From Stutzerimonas stutzeri (GTDB taxonomy: Bacteria; Pseudomonadota; Gammaproteobacteria; Pseudomonadales; Pseudomonadaceae): a DNA stretch of 64,000 bases. The notes under the pieces were generated by a model. It searched no databases and was not told the DNA's origin. It worked only from the letters and a program-made list of their open reading frames with translations. The translations under genes and the position numbers were made by a program. Of the stretch, positions 45,484 to 53,418 are shown in pieces. The stretch spans positions 3,550,001 through 3,614,000 of the forward strand of contig NZ_CP046902.1 of assembly GCF_009789555.1 (NCBI RefSeq). Reading direction: 5' to 3'. Position 1 is the first letter of the stretch. Every line of letters starts with the position of its first letter.

Positions 45484-46258
45484 GCGCGTACTGATCGTCG
45501 GCGTCGCCAGCAAATTGTCGATCGCCTCCGGCATCGCCGCGGCCATGCACCGTGAAGGCGCCGAACTGGCTTTCACCTATCAGAACGAGAAACTCAAGGG
45601 TCGCGTCGAAGAGTTCGCTGCAAGCTGGGGCTCAGGGCCGGAGCTGTGCTTCCCATGCGACGTCGCCAGCGACGATGAAATCGTCCAGGTATTCGAAGAG
45701 CTGGGCAAGAAGTGGGATGGTCTGGACGGTATCGTTCACTCGGTAGGCTTCGCCCCGGGCGACCAGCTCGACGGCGACTTCACCGAGGTCACCACCCGCG
45801 AAGGCTTCCGTATAGCGCACGACATCAGCGCCTACAGCCTCGTCGCGCTGGCCAAGGCCGGACGCCCGATGATGAAGGGCCGCAATGGCAGCATCCTGAC
45901 CCTCTCCTACCTGGGCGCCGAGCGCACCATGCCCAACTACAACGTGATGGGCATGGCCAAGGCCAGCCTCGAGGCCGGCGTGCGTTACCTCGCGGGCAGC
46001 CTCGGCCCGGAAGGCACGCGGGTCAACGCCGTCTCGGCAGGTCCCATCCGCACGCTGGCAGCGTCGGGTATCAAGAGCTTCCGCAAGATGCTGGCGGCCA
46101 ACGAGAAGCAGACGCCGCTGCGTCGCAACGTCACGATCGACGAAGTCGGCAACGCCGGCGCGTTCCTGTGCTCGGACCTGGCGTCCGGTATCAGCGGCGA
46201 AATTCTCTACGTAGATGGCGGTTTCAATACCACCGCGATGGGTGCGATCGAAGACTGA
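45464..46258 (+). CDS. fabI: Enoyl-ACP reductase (NADH) FabI
   Basis: 264 residues. The cofactor motif is GVASKLSIASGIAAAMHREG, and the active site YNVMGMAK gives the Tyr-(Xaa)6-Lys spacing of FabI in SYLGAERTMPNYNVMGMAKAS. It reduces trans-2-enoyl-ACP in the last step of fatty-acid elongation and is the triclosan target. The start is inside yejF, where an AGAGGGAC site lies, so translation may be partly coupled to the transporter operon. A strong terminator follows. Confidence 0.95.
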   Translation: MGFLTGKRVLIVGVASKLSIASGIAAAMHREGAELAFTYQNEKLKGRVEEFAASWGSGPELCFPCDVASDDEIVQVFEELGKKWDGLDGIVHSVGFAPGDQLDGDFTEVTTREGFRIAHDISAYSLVALAKAGRPMMKGRNGSILTLSYLGAERTMPNYNVMGMAKASLEAGVRYLAGSLGPEGTRVNAVSAGPIRTLAASGIKSFRKMLAANEKQTPLRRNVTIDEVGNAGAFLCSDLASGISGEILYVDGGFNTTAMGAIED

Positions 46259-46268
46259 TCACCGGCCA

Positions 46269-46303
46269 TAAAAAAACCCGCATTCACATGCGGGTTTTTT
46301 TTG
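46269..46303. terminator. Bidirectional terminator between fabI and ppiD
   Basis: AAACCCGCAT/ATGCGGGTTT stem with A-run before and T-run after; serves fabI on plus and ppiD on minus. Confidence 0.9.
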
Positions 46304-46325
46304 CCTTAGCGAGAGGCCAACACCA

Positions 46326-48179
46326 TCAGAAGGTTTCGATCTCAGCGTCGGCATGCAGCATCTGGCGATAAGCCGCGAAATCCAGCTGCCCACTGCGCGA
46401 GGCCAGGAAGCGGCGATAGTTCTGCTTGTCCTCCTCGGACAGCGCGGCTTTCGGCTCGCTGACGCCGCTCAGGCGAACGACAACGAAATCGCCGCCAGAG
46501 AGGCGGACGCTGCCAAACGTTGGCTTGTCGCTGGTCTCAGGCTTGGGCATGCGGAACACCTGCTGGAGCACCGCCGGATCGACGCCTTCCTGGTTACGCG
46601 AAGCGGCTTCGACCGGCTGCCATTGCTGGTCGGCCTGCTCGCCATTACGTAGCGCAGTGATCAAGCGCTCGCCCGCCTCTTGCGCACGCTCGGCAGCCTT
46701 GCTGCGCTGCAACTGAGCCACGATGTCGCCTTTCACTTCATCGAACGGAATGACTTCCGGTTGCAGATGCTGCTTCACACGCACCGCAACGACCGTATCC
46801 GGGTCCAGCTCGATGACCCCGCTGTTGGCACCGTCAATCAGCACCTCATCGCTGAAGGCTGCCTGGATGATCTGCCTGTTGGCGGTGAGGCCAGCCCCAC
46901 CTTCACGCCCGAACGCCTCGGTGGTCTGGACGGACAAGCCCAGCTCCTGCGCAGGCTGCACCAGGTCGGACGATTCGAATGCGGTGTCCTCCAATTGCTT
47001 GCTCGCCTCGACAAACCGCTGCTCGACCTGCTGCGCCTTGAGTTCACGGACCAGTTCGGGCTTCAGGCTTTCCAGCGTGGGAACTTCCGGCGACTGAACG
47101 CCCAGCAGCTTGATCAGATGCCAGCCGAAGTCGGAACGTACCGGCGCCGACACCTGCCCTTGCTCGAGTGCATACAGCGCCTCTTCGAAAGCAGGGTCAT
47201 AAACGCCTGGGCCTGCAAAACCCAGATCGCCGCCGTCATTGGCCGAGCCCGGATCTTCGGAGGCTTCCTTGGCCAATGCCGAGAAATCCTCGCCTGCAGC
47301 CAGCCGCTCGGCGATCTGTTCGATCTTCGCCTTGGCTTCGGCATCGCTGGCGTCATCGGCTTCGATCAGGATATGCGCCGCGCGGCGCTGCTCCGCGAGA
47401 TTGGCGATACGCTGCTGGTAGAGCTCGTTCACTTGCTCATCGGTGACGTCGACCTGGTCGAAGAAAGACGCCTTGTTCAGCTCTACATACTCCAGAACAA
47501 CCTGCTCCGGCGAGCGGTAGCGGTCGGTGTTCTGATCGTAATGTTCGCGCGCCTCTTCGTCCGACACCTCAACCGCGGCCACATCTGCCGGCACGGTGAC
47601 CGTTGCGAAATCGCGGGTTTGCTGCTCGAGGCGAGCAAAACCTTCGATCTGCTCGTCCGTGACGAAGCCGGAGCCGGAGATGCCCGCGCGAAGCTGTCCG
47701 ATCAGCATCTCCTGCTTGAGAAGCTCACGGAACTGGAGTCGCGTATAGCCCATCTGCTGAATGACCTGATCGAAGCGCGCCGCGTTGAACGCGCCGTCTA
47801 CGGTGAACTCGGGCGTCTGCAGAATCATCTGATCGAGCGCAGCCTCGGAGAACGCGAAATTCGCATCACGCGCGCCCTGAAGCAACAACGCTCGATCTAT
47901 CAGCGCGCGCAGGGAAGACTCGCGTACCAGCTTGTCGTCCAGCAGCGAGGGATCGAAATCGCCCCCGAACTGTTGAGCCAACTGCCGACGCTGCATGTTC
48001 ATGGCCTGGTTGAGCTCGTCCAGCGAGATTTCCTCACCGTTGACCTCAGCGGCATTGCGGCTGTTGCTGGCGGCACTGAAGATGGCGTCGAAGCCGGTCA
48101 GTGCCAGCAACATGATGATGATGCCGATGATGGTTTTGGCAATCCAGCCTTGTGAATTGTCCCTGATATTCTGAAGCAT
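46326..48179 (-). CDS. ppiD: Periplasmic chaperone PpiD (parvulin-like, SurA N-terminal fold)
   Basis: 617 residues from ATG 48179 (MLQNIRDNSQGWIAKTIIG). An N-terminal membrane anchor (IIGIIIMLLALTGFDAIF) precedes the SurA-like chaperone region and a parvulin domain (RRAAHILIEADDASDAEA ... DFSALAKEASEDPGSANDGGDLGFAGPG). It helps fold outer-membrane and secreted proteins at the Sec exit. It follows hupB on the same strand, after a terminator. Confidence 0.92.
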   Translation of the reverse strand: MLQNIRDNSQGWIAKTIIGIIIMLLALTGFDAIFSAASNSRNAAEVNGEEISLDELNQAMNMQRRQLAQQFGGDFDPSLLDDKLVRESSLRALIDRALLLQGARDANFAFSEAALDQMILQTPEFTVDGAFNAARFDQVIQQMGYTRLQFRELLKQEMLIGQLRAGISGSGFVTDEQIEGFARLEQQTRDFATVTVPADVAAVEVSDEEAREHYDQNTDRYRSPEQVVLEYVELNKASFFDQVDVTDEQVNELYQQRIANLAEQRRAAHILIEADDASDAEAKAKIEQIAERLAAGEDFSALAKEASEDPGSANDGGDLGFAGPGVYDPAFEEALYALEQGQVSAPVRSDFGWHLIKLLGVQSPEVPTLESLKPELVRELKAQQVEQRFVEASKQLEDTAFESSDLVQPAQELGLSVQTTEAFGREGGAGLTANRQIIQAAFSDEVLIDGANSGVIELDPDTVVAVRVKQHLQPEVIPFDEVKGDIVAQLQRSKAAERAQEAGERLITALRNGEQADQQWQPVEAASRNQEGVDPAVLQQVFRMPKPETSDKPTFGSVRLSGGDFVVVRLSGVSEPKAALSEEDKQNYRRFLASRSGQLDFAAYRQMLHADAEIETF

Positions 48180-48228
48180 GCGTCCCCCAGGAGTCAGCTG
48201 CGCAATCGTCACTGCAGCACGGGTGAAT

Positions 48229-48266
48229 CCGGAAAAAAGAAAGGCGCATCCAGGGATGCGCCTTCT
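48229..48266 (-). terminator. Rho-independent terminator downstream of hupB
   Basis: On the minus strand, AAGGCGCATC/GATGCGCCTT with loop CCTG followed by TCTTTTTT. Lies between hupB and ppiD, just 3' of the three-way-junction structure. Confidence 0.8.
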
Positions 48267-48274
48267 CGGAGCTA

Positions 48275-48343
48275 TTGGAGCGGTTGGGCTTTATCCCCCA
48301 AGCCCGAACGCAACAGGCAAGACCTGTTCGAAGACCGCTCCAA
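48275..48343. other. Structured intergenic sequence (three-way junction) in the hupB-ppiD gap
   Basis: A 10-bp perfect outer stem, TTGGAGCGGT (48275-48284) with ACCGCTCCAA (48334-48343), encloses two hairpins: GGGCTT/AAGCCC (48286-48291, 48300-48305) and AACAGG/CCTGTT (48312-48317, 48323-48328). The form suggests a folded RNA or a palindromic repeat. It is transcribed as part of the hupB 3' region. Confidence 0.5.
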
Positions 48344-48386
48344 GCCAGGGCCAGCGCTAACTGACGACCGGCCGGATCGAAAACGC

Positions 48387-48659
48387 TTAGTTGACAGCGT
48401 CTTTCAGAGCCTTGCCAGCTTTGAAGCCCGGGATCTTGGCCGCAGCGATGTTGATCGGCTTGCCAGTCTGCGGGTTACGACCAGTGCGAGCGGCGCGTTC
48501 CTTGACAGCGAAAGTACCGAAACCAACCAGTACCACGGAATCACCAGCCTTCAGGGCGCCAGTGACGGATTCAATCACTGCATCCAGCGCGCGGCCAGCA
48601 ACAGCTTTCGGGATATCAGCAGATGCAGCGATGGCATCGATCAGTTCCGACTTGTTCAC
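48387..48659 (-). CDS. hupB: DNA-binding protein HU-beta
   Basis: 90 residues, GTG start after AAGGGGAC. Typical HU: MNKSELIDAIAASADIPKA helical dimerisation part, VGFGTFAVKERAARTGRNPQTGKPI beta arm, and the terminal KALKDAVN. Binds and bends DNA as a nucleoid protein. Lies between lon and ppiD, as in other pseudomonads. Confidence 0.96.
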   Translation of the reverse strand: MNKSELIDAIAASADIPKAVAGRALDAVIESVTGALKAGDSVVLVGFGTFAVKERAARTGRNPQTGKPINIAAAKIPGFKAGKALKDAVN

Positions 48660-48791
48660 TCTAAGTCCCCTTATTTCTGTTGAGTCGTATCTTTAATTTT
48701 GGGTGTAAGCAAAGCGGTGCTGAAATAGCAGCAACACAGTGGGCCGGCTTATATCAAGGCCGCCGAAAATGTGTCAACAAAGCCTTTCAGA

Positions 48792-51188
48792 CTAATGCGT
48801 GCTGATTCGCTCCTTGGAATCAGACTCGCGCTTGTCGTCCTTTGCAACGATATCGGGAGCCGCATCGGGCAAGGGCTCCGGCGCGTATTGCAGCGCAATT
48901 TGGAGGACTTCGTCAATCCACTTCACCGGTTTAATCTGCAGGTCCTGCTTAATATTCTCAGGAATCTCTTTCAGATCACGCTGATTTTCTTCGGGAATGA
49001 TCACCGTCTTGATACCACCTCGATGCGCGGCGAGCAGTTTTTCCTTCAAACCGCCGATCGCCAGAACCTGGCCTCGCAAGGTGATTTCCCCGGTCATCGC
49101 CACTTCGGCACGAACCGGAATTTGCGTCAGCGCCGAAACGAGCGCCGTGCACATCCCGATCCCCGCGCTCGGACCATCCTTGGGCGTGGCACCTTCGGGC
49201 ACATGGATATGGATGTCCTGCTTCTCATGGAAATCCACTGCGATACCCAGACTCTTGGCACGACTGCGTACCACCGTAAGCGCCGCGGTGATCGACTCGC
49301 CCATGACGTCACCCAACGAGCCGGTCTTGGTCAGTCGGCCCTTGCCAGGCACGACCGCTGCCTCGATGGTCAACAATTCGCCGCCCACCTGCGTCCAGGC
49401 CAGGCCAGTGACCTGCCCAACCTGATCCTGCTGCTCGGCGAGCCCATAGCGGAACTTGCGTACGCCAAGGAAATGCTCGAGCGTTTCGGCGGTAATCTTC
49501 ACCTCGAAGCTCTTCTGTGCCGCGTGTTCCTTGACGACCTTGCGGCAGACCTTCGCCACCTGCCGCTCCAGGCTACGAACACCCGCCTCGCGCGTGTAAT
49601 AACGGATGATGTCGCGAATGGCGTCCTCGTCGAACGAAAGCTCGGCCTTCTTCAATCCGTTGGCCTGGATCTGCTTCGGAACCAGGTAGCGAATCGCGAT
49701 ATTGATCTTCTCGTCTTCGGTATAACCGGGAAGGCGAATGATCTCCATGCGATCCAGCAACGGTGCCGGAATGTTCATGGAGTTGGCCGTGCAGAGGAAC
49801 ATCACGTCGGACAGGTCGTAATCGACCTCCAGGTAATGGTCGTTGAAATTATGGTTTTGCTCCGGATCGAGCACTTCGAGCAACGCCGAGGCCGGATCAC
49901 CGCGCATGTCGTTGCCCATCTTGTCGATTTCGTCGAGCAGGAACAGCGGATTGCGGACGCCGACCTTGCTCATTTTCTGGATCAAGCGGCCCGGCATCGA
50001 ACCGATATAGGTCCGGCGATGACCCCTGATCTCGGCCTCGTCCCGCACGCCGCCCAGCGCCATGCGTACGAACTTGCGGTTGGTGGAGCGCGCAATGGAC
50101 TCGGCCAGCGAAGTCTTGCCGACGCCCGGAGGGCCAACCAGGCACAGCACCGGTCCCTTGAGCTTTTTCACGCGCTTCTGGACGGCGAGGTATTCCAGGA
50201 TACGATCCTTCACTTCCTCGAGCCCGTAATGGTCCGTGTCGAGCACCTCCTCGGCCTTAGCCAGATCGAGGCGCACCTTGCTGGCGGCTTTCCACGGCAC
50301 GTTGACCAGCCAGTCGATGTAGGTCCGGACCACCGTGGCCTCAGCCGACATCGGTGACATCTGCTTGAGCTTGTTCAGCTCGGTCGTCGCCTTGGCGTGT
50401 GCGTCCTTGCTCAAGCCGGCGTTTTCGATGCGCTTTTTCAAGTCATCGATTTCGTTATGCCCTTCATCGATGTCGCCCAGCTCTTTCTGAATGGCCTTCA
50501 TCTGCTCATTCAGGTAGTACTCCCGCTGGCTGCGCTCCATCTGCTTCTTGACGCGGCCACGAATGCGTTTCTCGACCTGCAGCAGATCGATCTCGGCATC
50601 CAGCAACGCCAGCACGTGCTCGACGCGGGCCGGCAGATCGGTGATTTCGAGAATCGCCTGCTTCTGCTCGATCTTCAGCGCCATGTGCGCCGCCATGGTA
50701 TCGACCAGGCGCGCCGGCTCGTCGATGCTCGCCAGCGATGACAGCACCTCGGACGGAACCTTCTTGCCGAGCTGGACGTACTGTTCGAACTGGCTCAGCA
50801 GGCTGCGGGTGAAGACTTCCGCCTCACGCTCCTCGACTTCCGATTCGTCAATCAGCGATACCTCGGCGCGGCAGTGATCGTCCACCTCGTAGAAGCGCTC
50901 GATGACACCACGCTGTTCGCCCTCGACCAGTACCTTGACGGTGCCATCGGGCAGCTTGAGCAGCTGCAGAACGGTGGCGACGGTACCCACGCGGTACAGC
51001 GCATCTTCAGCCGGATCATCGTCGGCCGGATTCTTCTGGGCCAGCAGCAATATCTGCTTGTCACCGGCCATGGCGGATTCGAGGGCCTCGATGGATTTTT
51101 CCCGGCCAACGAACAGCGGAATCACCATGTGCGGGTAAACCACGACATCGCGCAGCGGCAAAAGGGGCAATTCGATGGTTGTCTTCAT
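48792..51188 (-). CDS. lon: ATP-dependent protease Lon
   Basis: 798 residues. N-terminal LON substrate domain (LPLLPLRDVVVYPHMVIPLFVGR), coiled coil, AAA+ module with Walker A GPPGVGKTSLAES and Walker B LFLLDEIDKM, then the protease domain with catalytic Ser in PKDGPSAGIGM and Lys in GGLKEKLLAAHRGG. Degrades misfolded and regulatory proteins. A heat-shock-like promoter lies 32-57 bases upstream. The Asp/Ser-rich C-terminal tail is slightly longer than the conserved core. Confidence 0.97.
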   Translation of the reverse strand: MKTTIELPLLPLRDVVVYPHMVIPLFVGREKSIEALESAMAGDKQILLLAQKNPADDDPAEDALYRVGTVATVLQLLKLPDGTVKVLVEGEQRGVIERFYEVDDHCRAEVSLIDESEVEEREAEVFTRSLLSQFEQYVQLGKKVPSEVLSSLASIDEPARLVDTMAAHMALKIEQKQAILEITDLPARVEHVLALLDAEIDLLQVEKRIRGRVKKQMERSQREYYLNEQMKAIQKELGDIDEGHNEIDDLKKRIENAGLSKDAHAKATTELNKLKQMSPMSAEATVVRTYIDWLVNVPWKAASKVRLDLAKAEEVLDTDHYGLEEVKDRILEYLAVQKRVKKLKGPVLCLVGPPGVGKTSLAESIARSTNRKFVRMALGGVRDEAEIRGHRRTYIGSMPGRLIQKMSKVGVRNPLFLLDEIDKMGNDMRGDPASALLEVLDPEQNHNFNDHYLEVDYDLSDVMFLCTANSMNIPAPLLDRMEIIRLPGYTEDEKINIAIRYLVPKQIQANGLKKAELSFDEDAIRDIIRYYTREAGVRSLERQVAKVCRKVVKEHAAQKSFEVKITAETLEHFLGVRKFRYGLAEQQDQVGQVTGLAWTQVGGELLTIEAAVVPGKGRLTKTGSLGDVMGESITAALTVVRSRAKSLGIAVDFHEKQDIHIHVPEGATPKDGPSAGIGMCTALVSALTQIPVRAEVAMTGEITLRGQVLAIGGLKEKLLAAHRGGIKTVIIPEENQRDLKEIPENIKQDLQIKPVKWIDEVLQIALQYAPEPLPDAAPDIVAKDDKRESDSKERISTH

Positions 51189-51219
51189 AAATTCAGCTCT
51201 ACGACGGCCATACGGCGGT

Positions 51220-51245
51220 AAACGGGAAACACCCTGGCAATCAAG
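51220..51245 (-). promoter_or_regulatory. Sigma-32-like promoter of lon
   Basis: On the minus strand CTTGAT, a 13-base spacer, then CCCGTTT. Compared with the heat-shock consensus CTTGAA-N13-CCCATNT, element spacing is exact and matches are good. Position before lon fits its known heat induction. Confidence 0.5.
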
Positions 51246-51276
51246 ATGAGGGCACGCAGGGCAAAAAACAAGGATG

Positions 51277-51309
51277 GAAGAAAAGCAAAGGGGCCCGGAG
51301 GCCCCTTGT
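51277..51309 (-). terminator. Terminator after clpX
   Basis: AAGGGGCC/GGCCCCTT stem with 4-base loop, followed on the minus strand by TGCTTTTCTT. Separates clpX from lon. Confidence 0.75.
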
Positions 51310-51313
51310 GCTG

Positions 51314-52594
51314 TTACGCGTCTGGCGCAGCCTTCGCAGGCGGCTCACTGTTTTCGTAGATCAGCAACGGCTGAGAAGTGCCCTCGATCACGCTCTCGTC
51401 GATGACCACCTTGCTGACATCCTTCTGCGACGGGATCTCGTACATGGTATCCAACAGGACGCCCTCAAGGATCGAGCGCAGCCCGCGGGCGCCAGTCTTG
51501 CGCTCCAGCGCACGAGCGGCGACAGCCTTGAGCGCATCGGTACGGAACTCCAGGTCCACGCCTTCCAGCTCGAACAGCTTGGCGTATTGCTTGGTCAGCG
51601 CATTCTTGGGCTCGGTCAGGATCTGAATCAGCGCGGCCTCGTCCAGCTCATCGAGGGTGGCGATGACCGGCAGTCGCCCCACGAACTCGGGGATCAGACC
51701 GAACTTGACCAGGTCATCAGGCTCCACGGCCCGCAGCGATTCACCGATCTTCTTGCCCGGATCCTTGCTACGCACCTCGGCATTGAAGCCGATGCCGCCC
51801 TGCGTGGAACGACCCTGAATCACCTTTTCCAACCCCGCGAACGCACCGCCACAAATGAACAGGATGTTGCGCGTGTCGACCTGCAGGAACTCCTGCTGCG
51901 GATGCTTGCGGCCACCCTGCGGCGGCACCGACGCGACCGTGCCTTCGACCAGCTTGAGCAGCGCTTGTTGGACGCCCTCGCCCGATACGTCACGCGTGAT
52001 CGATGGGTTATCGGACTTGCGGGAAATCTTGTCGATCTCGTCGATGTAGACAATGCCCATTTGGGCCTTTTCGACATCGTAATCGCACTTCTGCAGCAGC
52101 TTCTGAATGATGTTCTCGACATCCTCGCCGACGTATCCCGCCTCGGTGAGCGTGGTGGCGTCAGCGATGGTGAACGGCACGTTCAGCAGCCGTGCAAGCG
52201 TTTCGGCAAGCAGCGTCTTGCCCGAGCCGGTCGGCCCGATCAGCAGGATGTTGCTTTTGCCCAGCTCGACTTCTTCTTTCTTGTCGCGCTGGTTGAGTCG
52301 CTTGTAATGATTGTAAACAGCCACTGCCAGGATTTTCTTGGCGCGTTCCTGACCAATGACGTACTGGTCGAGAATGCCGCTGATTTCCTTGGGCGCAGGC
52401 AGTTTTTGCGCGCTGCTCTCGGCCTGTGCTTCTTGCACCTCCTCACGGATGATGTCATTGCACAGGTCGACGCACTCGTCGCAGATAAAGACCGAGGGGC
52501 CGGCAATCAACTTGCGTACTTCATGCTGGCTTTTGCCGCAGAAAGAGCAATAAAGCAGCTTGCCGGAATCCTCGCCGTTGCGGGTATCAGTCAT
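51314..52594 (-). CDS. clpX: ATP-dependent Clp protease ATP-binding subunit ClpX
   Basis: 426 residues from ATG 52594 (MTDTRNGEDSGKLL). N-terminal zinc-binding domain (CSFCGKSQ ... CDECVDLC), Walker A GPTGSGKTLLAETLA, Walker B VYIDEIDKI, and the IGF-type ClpP-contact loop region GGIGFNAE. Unfolds substrates for ClpP. About 100 bases downstream of clpP with a hairpin between. Confidence 0.96.
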   Translation of the reverse strand: MTDTRNGEDSGKLLYCSFCGKSQHEVRKLIAGPSVFICDECVDLCNDIIREEVQEAQAESSAQKLPAPKEISGILDQYVIGQERAKKILAVAVYNHYKRLNQRDKKEEVELGKSNILLIGPTGSGKTLLAETLARLLNVPFTIADATTLTEAGYVGEDVENIIQKLLQKCDYDVEKAQMGIVYIDEIDKISRKSDNPSITRDVSGEGVQQALLKLVEGTVASVPPQGGRKHPQQEFLQVDTRNILFICGGAFAGLEKVIQGRSTQGGIGFNAEVRSKDPGKKIGESLRAVEPDDLVKFGLIPEFVGRLPVIATLDELDEAALIQILTEPKNALTKQYAKLFELEGVDLEFRTDALKAVAARALERKTGARGLRSILEGVLLDTMYEIPSQKDVSKVVIDESVIEGTSQPLLIYENSEPPAKAAPDA

Positions 52595-52641
52595 TCGATC
52601 GATCCAATCGGGAAGGCTTGAAACACAAGATGAAGGCAATC

Positions 52642-52661
52642 GTGGGCTTTTTCAAGCCCAC
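52642..52661 (-). other. Hairpin in the clpP-clpX spacer
   Basis: GTGGGCTT/AAGCCCAC stem with TTTC loop and no T-run on the minus strand. May be an mRNA-stability or attenuation element between the two genes. Confidence 0.4.
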
Positions 52662-52692
52662 GCCACAGCCGGATATCGCCGCGCAGGCGAGA

Positions 52693-53331
52693 TCAGACTG
52701 CCATTTGCCGCTGAGCCAGAACCTGGTCGATCAGTCCGTACTTGACGGCCTCTTCGCCACTCATGAAATTGTCACGGTCGGTGTCGCGAGCGATGACTTC
52801 CATCGGCTGGCCAGTATGCGCCGCCATCACTTTGTTCAGGCGCTCACGAATCGTGAGGATTTCGCGCGCATGAATCTCGATGTCCGAAGCCTGCCCCTGG
52901 AAACCGCCCAGCGGCTGGTGAATCATCATCCGCGAGTGGGGCAGGCAATAACGCTTGCCAGCCGCGCCGCCGGTCAGCAACAGGGCGCCCATGCTGCAAG
53001 CCTGCCCGATGCAGATCGTGGACACATCCGGCTTGATGAACTGCATGGTGTCGTAGATCGACATGCCAGCCGTAACCGAACCGCCCGGGGAATTGATGTA
53101 CAGGTGAATGTCCTTCTCGGGGTTTTCCGCCTCGAGGAACAGCATCTGCGCAACGATCAGGTTGGCCATGTAATCCTCAACCTGACCGACCATGAAGATC
53201 ACCCGCTCCTTCAGGAGACGGGAATAGATGTCATACGCGCGCTCGCCACGAGCGGACTGCTCGATGACCATCGGCACCAGGCCGCCAGCCGCCTGGATGT
53301 CTGGTGCTTGCATAAACGAATTGCCGGACAT
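52693..53331 (-). CDS. clpP: ATP-dependent Clp protease proteolytic subunit ClpP
   Basis: 212 residues from ATG 53331 (MSGNSFMQAPDIQ). Catalytic Ser in IGQACSMGALLL, His in SRMMIHQPLGG and Asp in ARDTDRDNFMS. Forms the 14-mer proteolytic chamber with ClpX. An in-frame TTG two codons upstream (53337) has better spacing to AGGGAG and could be the true start, adding Met-Asp. The pro-region ends near PDIQ. Confidence 0.95.
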   Translation of the reverse strand: MSGNSFMQAPDIQAAGGLVPMVIEQSARGERAYDIYSRLLKERVIFMVGQVEDYMANLIVAQMLFLEAENPEKDIHLYINSPGGSVTAGMSIYDTMQFIKPDVSTICIGQACSMGALLLTGGAAGKRYCLPHSRMMIHQPLGGFQGQASDIEIHAREILTIRERLNKVMAAHTGQPMEVIARDTDRDNFMSGEEAVKYGLIDQVLAQRQMAV

Positions 53332-53364
53332 GTCCAACGATACTCCCTATGTCACGCCGCAAAG

Positions 53365-53393
53365 ACATAAGCCAGCACGAGGCTGGCTTATGT
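53365..53393 (-). terminator. Twelve-base-pair hairpin between tig and clpP
   Basis: ACATAAGCCAGC/GCTGGCTTATGT perfect stem with loop ACGAG, followed on the minus strand by TCTTTG. Likely a terminator or attenuator that lowers read-through from tig into clpP. Confidence 0.6.
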
Positions 53394-53418
53394 ATGTGCA
53401 TTAAACGGTTAAAGAGGT

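Noticed and set aside
46680..48155. 491-codon frame opposite ppiD
   Set aside because: Mirror of the ppiD reading frame; ppiD has clear domains and a start signal.
48275..48343. tRNA gene suggested by the cloverleaf-like fold
   Set aside because: Only two inner arms, no normal anticodon or T-arm layout and no CCA end.
48771..50357. 528-codon frame opposite lon
   Set aside because: Shadow of lon; repetitive charged composition and no start signals.
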